A stretch of 22,579 nt of DNA from Micavibrio sp. UBA7689 (GCA_002482805.1 DLGR01000008.1:27075-49653); one strand, 5' to 3'. Positions 5,769 to 16,336 are shown, counted from the stretch's first letter. Made by a program: numbers and translations. Notes: generated by a model not told the origin, from the sequence alone.

Positions 5769-7025
5769 GTGGCCGCAATACCTTTTAAAATCAATGGTTC
5801 CATCGTCGATATGACGGGTGACGGTGTTTGGCCGCACATGTCCAAGGAAATCCGCGAGCAGCTGATCGCACATTTTTTTACCGTCGATTGGAAAGTGCAT
5901 GACATTTCGTTGCAGGCGCGCGACAAAACCAATGACGGCGCGTTGAACGATGCCATCAATGATTTGAAAGCACACAAAGCCGCCATCAAAGGCCCGACGA
6001 TAACACCCAACAAGGAAGAAACAAAGGCGTTTGGTCTGTCCCAACAATGGGATTCTCCGAACGGCATCATCCGCCGTGCCATCAACGGCGCCGCTATTCT
6101 GCGCAATACTATTGAAATCGAAGGCATAGAAAAATTCGCCCCGCTGATGAATGACGTGACGATTGTACGTCAGGCTGTCGGCGGTATTTACGGTGCGCCC
6201 AACGTTTCCATTCCGGGCCGTGGCCATCTGAAGGTTATTTTTACGGACGATAAAGGTGCGGAACAAGTTCTGGTCGAAAACCGCAAAGTGGATGCGGGCG
6301 TTGCATTGCTCACCACTGAAACCGATTCCTCCATCCGCGATTATGCGCACGCCGTGTTCCAACAGGCGCTAGCCATGCACAAATCCGTAATCTTCGCAGG
6401 CAAAAACACGATCAACCCGACCTATGACGGCCGTTTTATCGATTTGTTCAACGAAATCTTCAAAGAAAAATACGCGGATAAATTCAGAGCCGCCGGTCTG
6501 GAATTCAACGACAAGGTGCAATTGATTGACGCCGTCGTATCCAAAATTCCCCAAGGCAAAATGAACAACATGATCATCGCCCTGAAAAACTATGACGGCG
6601 ATGTTGTGTCTGATCAGGTTGCGGGTGAACACAAATCACTGGGATTGATGGACTCCACGCTGGTTTCCGCCGACGGTACGCTTCTGGCCGATCCGCCGCA
6701 CGGCACCGCGCCCGATCTGGAATCCGCATGGCACGAAAAGAAAATCCTGCTTGCCAACCCTACGGCCCATATTTTTGCATACGCCGAAGCCATCCGTCAC
6801 AAGGCGGAATTGAACGGCCAGCAAGAAGGCGTAGAATTGGCCAAGAAATTAAAACTCGCCGTGGTCGAAACCATCGAGGCGGGATTAAAATCCAGCAACC
6901 TCACGGGCGATCTGGCGAAAGACAAATCCAAATCGATCACGGGCCAGCAATTCATCGCCAATGTGCGCGATACGTTTGCTGCCATGATTTCTTCGCAAAG
7001 CACGCGTAAATCCGCCGCTATTTAA
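5769..7025 (+). CDS. icd: Isocitrate dehydrogenase, type II-like, with NAD-type signature
   Basis: The enzyme oxidises isocitrate to 2-oxoglutarate and CO2 in the TCA cycle. GTG 5769 is the start, with AGGAG eight bases upstream, giving 418 residues. Recognisable regions are the N-terminal INGSIVDMTGDGVWP (8-22), KGPTITPNKEETKAFGL (74-90), the substrate loop SPNGIIRRAINGAAILR (96-112), NYDGDVVSDQVAG (274-286) and LADPPHGTAPDLESAW (306-321). The overall layout is that of the homodimeric eukaryote-like class, but divergent. In that class the coenzyme loop usually reads HGTVTRH and selects NADP. Here HGTAPD (311-316) resembles NAD-dependent decarboxylating dehydrogenases. Coenzyme use is thus uncertain. 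A terminator follows. acnA, the preceding TCA step, lies 3 kb downstream but is separately transcribed. Confidence 0.88.
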   Translation: MAAIPFKINGSIVDMTGDGVWPHMSKEIREQLIAHFFTVDWKVHDISLQARDKTNDGALNDAINDLKAHKAAIKGPTITPNKEETKAFGLSQQWDSPNGIIRRAINGAAILRNTIEIEGIEKFAPLMNDVTIVRQAVGGIYGAPNVSIPGRGHLKVIFTDDKGAEQVLVENRKVDAGVALLTTETDSSIRDYAHAVFQQALAMHKSVIFAGKNTINPTYDGRFIDLFNEIFKEKYADKFRAAGLEFNDKVQLIDAVVSKIPQGKMNNMIIALKNYDGDVVSDQVAGEHKSLGLMDSTLVSADGTLLADPPHGTAPDLESAWHEKKILLANPTAHIFAYAEAIRHKAELNGQQEGVELAKKLKLAVVETIEAGLKSSNLTGDLAKDKSKSITGQQFIANVRDTFAAMISSQSTRKSAAI

Positions 7026-7068
7026 AGCTTTAATTAAGGAATTCCGGTTTATAACCGTTTATAGAGAA

Positions 7069-7101
7069 GGGCCGCCGAGGTGAATAAGGCGGTCTTTTTT
7101 T
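7069..7101 (+). terminator. Intrinsic terminator of icd
   Basis: A seven-pair GC-rich stem (GGCCGCC with GGCGGTC) with an 11-base loop is followed by seven T residues at 7095-7101. It lies 44 bases after the icd stop and separates it from the convergent folD. Confidence 0.85.
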
Positions 7102-7112
7102 ATGCCTAAAAT

Positions 7113-7967
7113 TTACTGGGCCGTACTCGCTGCCTTGAGTGTGTTTTGTAGCAGGCATGCAATCGTCATCGGGCCGACACCGCCGGGCACGGGGGTGATG
7201 GCACCCGCAACTTTGGATGCCTCCGCATAATCCACATCACCGACCAATTTGCCGTCTTCGCCGCGGTTGATACCGACATCAATGACAATGGCGCCGGGTT
7301 TAACCCAGTGGCCTTTGACTAGTTTTGCTTTGCCGACGGCGGCGACGAGAATATCCGCAGAGCGGCACACTTCATCGAGATCGCGCGTTTTGGAATGCGC
7401 CATGGTGACGGTGCAGTTCTGTGCGAGCAGTAATTGCGCCATCGGTTTTCCGAACAGTAACGATCTACCGATCACCACGGCATGCAAACCCGTCAGGTCT
7501 TTTTTCACAGACTTGATCAGTTCCAGCGATCCTTGCGGCGTGCAGGGAACAAGGCCGGTGGTGTCGCCTGCGACGAGTTTACCCGCATTGAGGAAGGTCA
7601 GACCGTCCACGTCTTTTTCGGGCGTGATGTATTGGATCAGCACATCGGAATTCAAATGCTGGGGCAGGGGCAATTGCAAAAGAATGCCGTGCACGCCGGA
7701 ATTTATGTTCATGTTCTTGATGGCGTGGCGCACTTCTTTTTCGGTGGATTCTGCAGGCATGCGGTGCTCGAAGCTTTCGATGCCCACTTCCTTGCAGGCT
7801 TTCACCTTGTTGCCGACATAGACATGTGAAGCGGGATCGTCGCCCACGAGGATAACGGCCAGAGCGGGGCTGGTACCACGTGATTTCAACGCCTCGACAT
7901 CTTTTGCAATCTGTACGCGCAAATCCGCGGCGATTTTCTTTCCGTCGATGATGGTGGCGCTGCTCAT
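7113..7967 (-). CDS. folD: Methylenetetrahydrofolate dehydrogenase/cyclohydrolase FolD
   Basis: This bifunctional cytosolic enzyme interconverts 5,10-methylene-THF, methenyl-THF and 10-formyl-THF for purine and formyl-Met synthesis. From ATG 7967 it has 284 residues, the usual length, with AGGGA six bases upstream. A TTG two codons earlier is also open but less likely. The active-site residues Tyr50 and Lys54 are in SHVYVGNKVKAC. The other family signatures are HGILLQLPLP, PCTPQG, the nucleotide-binding GRSLLFGKPMAQLL, and the C-terminal ITPVPGGVGPMT. The gene follows yggT by 9 bases in one operon. Confidence 0.96.
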   Translation of the reverse strand: MSSATIIDGKKIAADLRVQIAKDVEALKSRGTSPALAVILVGDDPASHVYVGNKVKACKEVGIESFEHRMPAESTEKEVRHAIKNMNINSGVHGILLQLPLPQHLNSDVLIQYITPEKDVDGLTFLNAGKLVAGDTTGLVPCTPQGSLELIKSVKKDLTGLHAVVIGRSLLFGKPMAQLLLAQNCTVTMAHSKTRDLDEVCRSADILVAAVGKAKLVKGHWVKPGAIVIDVGINRGEDGKLVGDVDYAEASKVAGAITPVPGGVGPMTIACLLQNTLKAASTAQ

Positions 7968-7976
7968 ATTCAATCC

Positions 7977-8258
7977 CTAGTAGAAAAAGATGCTGGCGAC
8001 GATGCTCTTCAGGATGTAAATCGCGAAGATGATGATGATGGGCGTGATGTCTATGCCCGCGATCGGCGGAATGACTTTGCGCAAGGGCTTGAAAACGGGG
8101 TCCGTGATTTTATCGAGTAGACGGATAAAATTCGCGGCCTGCGGGTTTCTGACATTCACGACTTCGAAGGCGATGAGCCAGCTGAGCACGGCTTGCAGGA
8201 TGATGATCCAGAACGCCACGTTCAAAAGAAAGATCAGTATTTCGCCTATGATGTACAT
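7977..8258 (-). CDS. yggT: YggT-family membrane protein
   Basis: A 93-residue inner-membrane protein has two hydrophobic halves (about 5-30 and 70-92) separated by the family signature NPQAANFIRLLDKITDPVFKP and LRKVIPPIAGIDITPII. YggT/YlmG proteins are linked to cell-shape, division or osmotic functions in bacteria and to nucleoid or thylakoid organisation in plastids. The precise role is unsettled. It is the first gene of the yggT-folD pair. No strong ribosome-binding site is visible at ATG 8258. Confidence 0.93.
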   Translation of the reverse strand: MYIIGEILIFLLNVAFWIIILQAVLSWLIAFEVVNVRNPQAANFIRLLDKITDPVFKPLRKVIPPIAGIDITPIIIIFAIYILKSIVASIFFY

Positions 8259-8342
8259 GCTTGGCCCGCCAAATTGTTTAATGTTTATCTTACCCTTTTG
8301 TTATATACTCTATTCCTGACCTAGGGAAAAGGGGCTTAACGC

Positions 8343-9014
8343 TTGATAGGCTTGGATTATTTGATGGCCGGATATGTGCATCTGGCCGCCGGAAAGATTG
8401 AGTGCAAGCTTAAGAAAACGCCCGAAATTCAGGTGTCCGCCAGCGATACCAAAATTACCTATGACCACAACAAAACCCAAGCCCAGATGGACAATATGCA
8501 GACGGATACGGTTTCGCCCTACGGCGAGAACGTCCAGAGCCATGTCGGAGGTTTGATGAGCGGCGAGGTCCGTATTTCACAAAATATCCGCATAATGCAG
8601 GAAACTTATGCCGCCATGAATACGGGGTGTTTGTATGTAGATTCCATCCAGATCAACATCCATATCAATCCCACTATCTACATTGCCAAGGAATTCAAGA
8701 AGTCCGGTTGCATGTACAAGGCGATCATGGAGCACGAGAAAAAACACATCAAGGTAGACCGCGATATCGTCAATAAATACACGACCATTCTTGTGCAGGG
8801 ACTGAATTCTTCGTTCAAGAAAGTCGGCTATGCGCACGGACCGTATTCGATGGGGCAAATGCCGGCGGTACAAAAAAAGCTGCAGGATTATTCGCAGGCC
8901 TTGGTAAAAAAATATTCCGACCAGATGAGCGCCGAGCGCCGAGCCTTGCAACAGCAGGTTGACTCGCTTCAAGAGTATGAACGCGTGCGCAGGCTCTGCG
9001 AAGGCAAAAACTGA
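8343..9014 (+). CDS. Unknown protein with HEXXH zinc-protease-like motif
   Basis: The 223-residue protein has no signal peptide. The central part carries SGCMYKAIMEHEKKHIKVDR, where His131-Glu-Lys-Lys-His135 is an HEXXH motif on a predicted helix, as in zinc metallopeptidases. A downstream third ligand (Glu, His or Asp) cannot be assigned with confidence; Asp139 lies four residues on. The C-terminus (about 175-218) is rich in Lys, Gln, Glu and Leu and likely coiled-coil. Start choice is open: TTG 8343 has AAGGGG nine bases upstream, while ATG 8364 (216 residues) has only a weak site. I do not recognise the family by name; peptidase activity is inferred from one motif. It converges on the next gene with two bases between stops. 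Confidence 0.75.
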   Translation: MIGLDYLMAGYVHLAAGKIECKLKKTPEIQVSASDTKITYDHNKTQAQMDNMQTDTVSPYGENVQSHVGGLMSGEVRISQNIRIMQETYAAMNTGCLYVDSIQINIHINPTIYIAKEFKKSGCMYKAIMEHEKKHIKVDRDIVNKYTTILVQGLNSSFKKVGYAHGPYSMGQMPAVQKKLQDYSQALVKKYSDQMSAERRALQQQVDSLQEYERVRRLCEGKN

Positions 9015-9016
9015 TA

Positions 9017-9391
9017 TTAGAATCCAGGCTGGCGGATTGATTTTCCTAGCGCGCGACCCACGCCGCTTGCGCCGCCCACAATCCCGCCTGTACCGGCATT
9101 TATAATACCCGCACTAACAGCTGAAGTGGATGATGGTTCGTCGCCTGCATCACGTGCTTGTTCGCGGCGCTCGGGATCCAGACCAAAGGTACCTTGCAGG
9201 CCGTTAACCGCATCGGTGGACATTTTTTCCATACCGTTGATGATCCTGTTCTCGTTTCCGAACACTGCTTTTAGGCCACCGAAGAGAAGCTTGTCGGATT
9301 CACGCAAAAGATCATAACCCGCATTGTCTAAGGCATTTACCGCACCGGAAATGCTTGAGCCGACATCGTTAAAAAATTTTGTGAAATCCAT
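9017..9391 (-). CDS. Hypothetical small protein, 124 aa, Gly/Ala-rich C-terminus
   Basis: From ATG 9391 (MDFTKFFNDVGSSISGAV) the protein has 124 residues, and GAGGGG lies six bases upstream of this codon. The in-frame ATG two codons earlier overlaps the ribosome-binding site and is rejected. The first 60 residues look helical and amphipathic (NALDNAGYDLLRESDKLLF). After a polar linker, DPERREQARDAGDE, comes a Gly/Ala segment, GTGGIVGGASGVGRALG, ending in GF. There is no signal peptide. The glycine-zipper-like tail might associate with membranes or self-assemble, but this is speculation. Family not recognised. Confidence 0.6.
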   Translation of the reverse strand: MDFTKFFNDVGSSISGAVNALDNAGYDLLRESDKLLFGGLKAVFGNENRIINGMEKMSTDAVNGLQGTFGLDPERREQARDAGDEPSSTSAVSAGIINAGTGGIVGGASGVGRALGKSIRQPGF

Positions 9392-9548
9392 TTTCATCCC
9401 CTCTGTTCGTTTTTGTTATAAGGCAACCTTACAGGAGGCGGACAAGCAAATTCAAACTTATGGAAAGAGCGGTTGGTTAAAGGCAACAAATACGGGCGAT
9501 AAAATCTGTTGGTCGGAAACAACCACTTTGCCAAATTAAAGGATTTGT

Positions 9549-9692
9549 TTAGAAAAAAGTAGGATAACGAATCTGCGCGGTAGAACCGGGCGCGCCGGCA
9601 GGCGCGGGGGTAGGAGGCTTACTTCCTCCTGCTGCATTTCCAAATGGTGCGCCAATGTTTCCAGCCATATCCAATGTTATCACTTGCGGCAT
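9549..9692 (-). CDS. Candidate small protein, 47 aa, Pro/Ala-rich
   Basis: A 47-codon frame on the minus strand runs from ATG 9692 (MPQVITLDMAGNIGAPFG) to TAA 9549-9551. The middle is KPPTPAPAGAPGS and the end IRYPTFF. Codon usage is GC-rich and coding-like compared with the surrounding AT-rich gap. No clear ribosome-binding site precedes ATG 9692; an internal ATG at 9668 would leave 39 residues. It lies downstream of a minus-strand hairpin with a T-run (9745-9782) and about 300 bases upstream of the 124-aa gene on the same strand. Short length and weak start keep confidence low. Confidence 0.35.
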   Translation of the reverse strand: MPQVITLDMAGNIGAPFGNAAGGSKPPTPAPAGAPGSTAQIRYPTFF

Positions 9693-9744
9693 CGTCAAAG
9701 CAAAATGATATGAATTATGTCAAAATAACAGATTGTTTTAACAT

Positions 9745-9782
9745 AGAAAAACCGCTGATCTCGGGGGAGAAATCAGCGGTTT
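9745..9782 (-). terminator. Strong hairpin, terminator-like on the minus strand
   Basis: A perfect 11-pair stem, AAACCGCTGAT with ATCAGCGGTTT (9749-9759 and 9772-9782), encloses a 12-base loop that can add a CTC/GAG pairing. Read on the minus strand the stem runs into TTTTTC, a proper terminator. On the plus strand no T-run follows beyond the stem. No known minus-strand gene lies just upstream of it, so it may end a small RNA or an antisense transcript from the acnA leader. Confidence 0.55.
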
Positions 9783-9835
9783 GAATATGTAACGGTTCTT
9801 GGTAACCGAATTGGAAACTGACAGGAGAAGGAGGA

Positions 9836-9946
9836 ATGTTCCGGTTACAATTAAAGGATGACCCCCAAATGTGGCGTAAATTTGGACAGGGCGGGGCGAA
9901 ACGGGGGTATTTGACGGAAAATTTTTGCGACGCACGGTGGTATTAA
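9836..9946 (+). CDS. Candidate small protein or leader peptide, 36 aa, upstream of acnA
   Basis: A purine-rich ribosome-binding region (ACAGGAGAAGGAGGA) ends right at ATG 9836; its AGGAG is eight bases upstream. The 36-codon frame reads MFRLQLKDDPQMWRKFGQGG onward to FCDARWY and TAA. It is basic and aromatic-rich, with no hydrophobic segment. A short hairpin with T5 (9937-9955) overlaps the stop, as for a small independent transcript. It lies 111 bases before acnA. It could be a stand-alone microprotein or a regulatory leader. The strong translation signal is the main support; homologues are not known to me. Confidence 0.4.
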   Translation: MFRLQLKDDPQMWRKFGQGGAKRGYLTENFCDARWY

Positions 9947-9955
9947 CCACTTTTT
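9937..9955 (+). terminator. Short hairpin with T-run after the 36-aa ORF
   Basis: GTGGT pairs with ACCAC around a four-base loop, ATTA, followed by TTTTT at 9951-9955. The stem is only five pairs, so it is a weak terminator or attenuator. It overlaps the stop codon of the small ORF and would lie in the acnA leader if transcription reads through. Confidence 0.4.
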
Positions 9956-9982
9956 ATCCAATCCAACCCCATGATACACTTT

Positions 9983-10009
9983 GAACGCTTCGTCGCGTTC
10001 GCGTTTTTT
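9983..10009 (+). promoter_or_regulatory. Leader hairpin upstream of acnA
   Basis: GAACGC pairs perfectly with GCGTTC around TTCGTC, and GCG followed by six T residues comes next (10004-10009). It lies 48 bases before the acnA start. It could be an attenuator or a weak terminator for upstream transcription; the three-base offset before the T-run makes it imperfect. Confidence 0.35.
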
Positions 10010-10057
10010 CAAGCAATTCAACCAGATAAGAACCATTCTCAGTAAGGACTTTCCCAC

Positions 10058-12713
<2,656 letters not shown>

Positions 12714-12733
<20 letters not shown>

Positions 12734-13919
12734 GCACCCAAGTGATAAGTCTATGATCGGAGGCGGGGACAATGTTCCCGCCTTCTTCTTTTACAAGCCC
12801 GGCGGCAAGCGCGAATTTTACGAGGGTGGTGGGTTTTTCCGCGTCATCCTTGATAAGGGATTCCACGAACGTAACGCGGTCGCGCGCAAATGATTCATCT
12901 ATATCGATGGCTCTATACTTGCCGATGGAAAGCGGAATTTTTCCATCCTTGTTCAACCCGTTTACCACAGCATTGAAAACTTCATTGGCAAAAACGACGG
13001 GACCTTTCACCGGAATGGGCAGAGGATTTTGCTGCGGATTTTTCAATTCATAATCGGCGACGAACACTTCTATCGATCCGAAACGATATATGAGTTTCGT
13101 CGCAACGCTGGACCACGCAAAGCTGTGTTCCGGCAGGCCCACATAAGCCGAATTCGCGTTTGGTACCTTGTCTTTTATATAAAAATGTCTGCAGACGGAT
13201 TCATACGCTTCCTGATCGGTAAGATCTCTCTTCTCATCCTTTTTCGCTGCTTCTATTTCTGCTTGTGCAGTGGCAGCAGGCACAGGCACAGGTGTGGGCG
13301 GTGGAGGAGGAGCTGGCGGCGCGGTACAGCGTTGTGCCTTTGCTTCCGCTCTTTTGGCTTCTAGTACGGCTTTCCGGTCTTCTATCAGGATTTCTTGGTA
13401 AAGTTTTGCCAAGGTGCTGTGGCCTTTTTCCTGACGTTCGCGTTTGATCGCGCCCCATGGCATGCTTCCTGCTGGAAGATGCGCGTGGCCGTCGCTGACT
13501 TTTGGTACGCGGTGAAACTCGGCATAGAAAGACTTCAGCGACTTTTTAAGCTGTTCGCTGTCCGGCATAACGCCCGGTTCTGTATCCGGAGTTTGTTTAC
13601 TGCGCGCTTTATCGTTTTTCCATTCTTTGGAAGGCTTGATTTCATAAACTTCCATAAGCCTGACGGGTTTTTCCATGAGGAGCGCAAAGCCTTTGGCTTC
13701 CTGTTCTTCTTTGGGGAAACCCTCTTGTCTGCCGATAATGCGCGCGGCACGACGGAGATTAAAAAACTGCGGGGGCAGTTGTTTCATGGTGACGGGCGTT
13801 ATCATCGGGTAGAGATTTTCAAAGAACGCCGCCGTCTGTGCAGCGGTTTTATCTCCGGGTGATAACGCTTCCGAAAACTTGACGTCCAGATATCTTTTTT
13901 TGATGTCTATAACAGCCAT
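12714..13919 (-). CDS. Unknown protein, 401 aa, with repeated LP-x-x-S-x-x-W modules
   Basis: I do not recognise a named family. The N-terminal part (30-90) shares LPPQFFN and flanking helices with the upstream neighbour. Two similar modules follow: residues about 129-177 (AEFHRVPKVSDGHAHLPAGS, then PWGAIKRE and STLAKLYQEI) and about 240-292 (KVPNANSAYVGLPEHSFAWS, then LIYRFGSIEVF). A proline-rich linker (PPAPPPPPTPVPVPAA, about 201-216) and a charged helix separate them. A final VKFALAAGLVKEEGGNIVPA also has a counterpart next door. The RFGS-type module faintly recalls short helical DNA-binding repeats, but that is inference. No signal peptide or membrane segment is seen. The gene starts 6 bases after the 287-aa gene, with AGGT 10 bases before its ATG, so the two are an operon. 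Confidence 0.75.
12762..12791 (+). terminator. Terminator of acnA inside the convergent gene
   Basis: GGCGGGGACA pairs with TGTTCCCGCC (12762-12771 with 12773-12782, one G-T pair), giving a very stable stem, followed by TTCTTCTTTT. It lies 28 bases after the acnA stop and within the coding 3' end of the convergent 401-aa gene. Confidence 0.75.
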
Positions 13920-13925
13920 CGGTGT

Positions 13926-14789
13926 TTAACCTACATGCTGTTCGGCAGGGCGCGGGACAAAGCGATTTCCGTCTTTGATGGCAATTCCTGCGGCCACCAC
14001 AAAATCCCCCAAATTCCTTGGTGGCTTGGCTGCGGCAGCAAGCAGATGTGAAAGACCTTCCACCTTTTGGTTGCGCAGGCACGCATCGACCATTAAGGCG
14101 GAGTGACCGGCGATGGTGGCCGGCAGTGCTTGGTTCGCTCTGATGTTTTGGGCGCATGCCTCATAAATATCGGTGACTTTGATCGTGGGAAGCGTGCCGG
14201 TGTCGATGCATTGCTGCACATACGCGGCTTTTTCCATACGTTCTGAAAAGGTAACGATAGTTTCGCCGCGTCCACGCAAAACCTGCAGAATTCTGCTCCA
14301 CCCAAAGCTGTAATCGGGCAGACATTCGCGCCCCGAATGTGGGCCAGGGTTTTTTTCGGTTTTTTCACGCACGTCCAGAATAAATCCATAGAGCGGTTTA
14401 TCTAACGGCATTAGTTTTCTTTTCGAAGATTTTTGTTTTGAAGCTTTTGTAGCAGGCTTTGTTGCGGGCTTGGCTTCGATATCTTCATCATTATCATCGT
14501 TCAAGTCCGCACCCGCGGCAGGAACGCGATGCAGGCGCAAAAGAATTTCGGCGCGTTCAATAATTTGTTCCCGTGCCGCCTCGACTTTGATGCCCTTGAC
14601 GTCCGCATAACGGCGCGCGTTCAAGTCCATGTTGAAAAATTCAGGCGGGAGAGCTACTGCCATTTTTTCGGGGATAAGTTCCGCAAGATCGGCAAAGAAA
14701 TGCTTCACTTCCTCTTGCATAAGCTGGCGTGAATTGAATTGACCTTCAAATTTCTGGCGGAACCACAAAACGTGTTCTTTGCTGCTCAT
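13926..14789 (-). CDS. Unknown protein, 287 aa, paralogue of the 401-aa neighbour
   Basis: The family is unknown to me. Order of parts: an N-terminal helical region with FFADLAELIPEKMAVALPPE and FFNMDLNARRYADV (31-64); an acidic then Lys-rich linker (96-124, DLNDDNDEDIE followed by KASKQKSSKRK); one module CLPDYSFGWSRILQVLRGRG (156-175); and a C-terminal helical part with GDFVVAAGIAIKDGNRFVPR (261-280). All three conserved blocks appear in the same order in the 401-aa product of the next gene, so this is an old tandem duplication in which the neighbour gained or this one lost a module. It is probably a soluble cytosolic protein. The ribosome-binding site is weak (GGGTGT). Confidence 0.75.
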   Translation of the reverse strand: MSSKEHVLWFRQKFEGQFNSRQLMQEEVKHFFADLAELIPEKMAVALPPEFFNMDLNARRYADVKGIKVEAAREQIIERAEILLRLHRVPAAGADLNDDNDEDIEAKPATKPATKASKQKSSKRKLMPLDKPLYGFILDVREKTEKNPGPHSGRECLPDYSFGWSRILQVLRGRGETIVTFSERMEKAAYVQQCIDTGTLPTIKVTDIYEACAQNIRANQALPATIAGHSALMVDACLRNQKVEGLSHLLAAAAKPPRNLGDFVVAAGIAIKDGNRFVPRPAEQHVG

Positions 14790-14878
14790 TTTACACCCGT
14801 TTTTCTTGCTGTTTTGCGAGCAGGGATGTTTTAGAGAGAAATTGTTTTTATGTCAATAAAATAGGACTAAGTCTTTGT

Positions 14879-15835
14879 TTATTCTACCCAATCTTTGGCG
14901 CTCATCTCGCCGCTGGCGATTTTGGCTTCGATCTGGGGCTTGAGGATCTTCATCGCGAATTCCTCGCTTTCATTCACCATCCGCTGGAAATCGGGACGGT
15001 CGGGACGGTATTGCACGATGTATTTGCGCTCGATGCCTTCCACCGCGCCGGTGAGGTTGATGAGGCGTTCCGCGCCGCGTTTACCTTTGCGGTCCTCGTC
15101 GGAAAATTTATCGAGCAATCCCAGCGAGCGTTTTCTGTTCGCCATGCCGACACCGAATGCGAGCTGCACGCCTTCGAGATATGCGGCGGATACGGAAAGA
15201 ATGGTCGGGATGCGCACCTCTTCGGAATTGATGCGGCGCTGTTTGACGTTGTAATTGAATGTGGTCTTGCGGTTCGCGCCGCGTAATATAACGCCGCATT
15301 TCGCTTCGCCTTCACGGATGGAAATAATCAGCGCGATATTTGAATCATGCTCTATCTTCATTGCCTTGCCGGCCTGTTGAAACGCGCTTTCTGCAAACTG
15401 CACGGATTTTGAATATTCATCGCGGTTTACTGAATCGCATTTCTCAATGATGTCGAGAAACGGGTGGCGGTGGCCGTCCTCAAAAACACAGCGGCCTTTG
15501 TGATAGATCGCGCACCAGATATCGGGGTTCCAGTCCTTTTCATATCCTTTGACGACATCGCGCCAGACATTTTCCCAAGAAAATGCGGCGGGGCGTTTCA
15601 TGATCGCACCGCGATCGTAATATTCTTTGGCTATGGCACCCGCAAGCCGCACGCAGGAATGCATGTTCTGGGTACGCACCACATAGCTTTCCGGATCTTC
15701 ACCCAAATCGCTGGTCAGGGCCAAAACCATTCTGTTGCTCAGTGCGACGACCGGCGGCGTGTCGGATAAATCCCCTGCGGGGTCCCGCAAGGTGAATTTT
15801 TCGCGCAAAAGGGTGGTTTTGAATTCAATCGCCAT
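14879..15835 (-). CDS. Hypothetical protein, 318 aa
   Basis: ATG 15835 gives 318 residues; a GTG one codon earlier is also open. The protein appears soluble, with no signal peptide or membrane segment. The first third contains the Trp-rich stretch FSWENVWRDVVKGYEKDWNP and AIYHKGRCVFEDGHRHPFLD. The middle has beta-like segments, NIALIISIREGEAKCGVILR. The C-terminus is a charged helical part, EEFAMKILKPQIEAKIASGE. I cannot assign a family. It lies 89 bases upstream of the paralogue pair on the same strand, so cotranscription is possible but not required. The frame is clean and codon use is like its neighbours. Confidence 0.75.
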   Translation of the reverse strand: MAIEFKTTLLREKFTLRDPAGDLSDTPPVVALSNRMVLALTSDLGEDPESYVVRTQNMHSCVRLAGAIAKEYYDRGAIMKRPAAFSWENVWRDVVKGYEKDWNPDIWCAIYHKGRCVFEDGHRHPFLDIIEKCDSVNRDEYSKSVQFAESAFQQAGKAMKIEHDSNIALIISIREGEAKCGVILRGANRKTTFNYNVKQRRINSEEVRIPTILSVSAAYLEGVQLAFGVGMANRKRSLGLLDKFSDEDRKGKRGAERLINLTGAVEGIERKYIVQYRPDRPDFQRMVNESEEFAMKILKPQIEAKIASGEMSAKDWVE

Positions 15836-15883
15836 CACGCAATTGTATCATAAGCCGACAAGTGGTTGTAATTGTTTTGTGTT

Positions 15884-16222
15884 TTAAAACGCCATTGACG
15901 GCGCGGAGAATCCATAAGACGGGCGCATCGAAGGCGTGAAGGTCATGCGGTCCTGTTCGGCCAAGGTTTTTTCTGTGAAGCAGGCGAACGCTCCGCCCAG
16001 ACTGTTTCTTTCCCCAAGCACATACACACCACGGCCATTTGTCCGTTTTTGTTCGAAGCGGTCTTCATGTACGGCGGAAAGCGTTTCACCTGCATCCCAG
16101 ATCATTTCGGCGGTCGGGCCCAAAGCGAAGCCCGTGAAAGCCTGCGCCAAAGCCATACCGAAAAAGCTGTCGCTTCTGGCGGATGAGGGGTTGGACGAGG
16201 GTTTCACGGGGTCGATAAACAT
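15884..16222 (-). CDS. Hypothetical protein, 112 aa
   Basis: AAGGAG about ten bases before ATG 16222 gives a good translation signal. The 112-residue product starts with a Ser/Pro-rich stretch (MFIDPVKPSSNPSSARSD), then a hydrophobic segment, FFGMALAQAFTGFALGP (about 20-36), then a polar middle (EDRFEQKRTNGRGVYVLGER), and ends SYGFSAPSMAF. The hydrophobic part is short for a membrane helix. No family is recognised. It lies 45 bases upstream of the 318-aa gene on the same strand. Confidence 0.6.
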   Translation of the reverse strand: MFIDPVKPSSNPSSARSDSFFGMALAQAFTGFALGPTAEMIWDAGETLSAVHEDRFEQKRTNGRGVYVLGERNSLGGAFACFTEKTLAEQDRMTFTPSMRPSYGFSAPSMAF

Positions 16223-16336
16223 AAGGCCTTACTCCTTGCACCCAATCTATCCGAAGCGCGTAAAGGGGCCTTTAAGTTTGCATAAAATTGTATGCGATTG
16301 TTGGGGAGGGGGATGTGGTTAAAAAAGCGTTAAACG

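Noticed and set aside
15936..16322. Plus-strand ORF of 128 aa
   Set aside because: It overlaps the minus-strand 112-aa gene, which has a good ribosome-binding site; the plus frame has no start signal.
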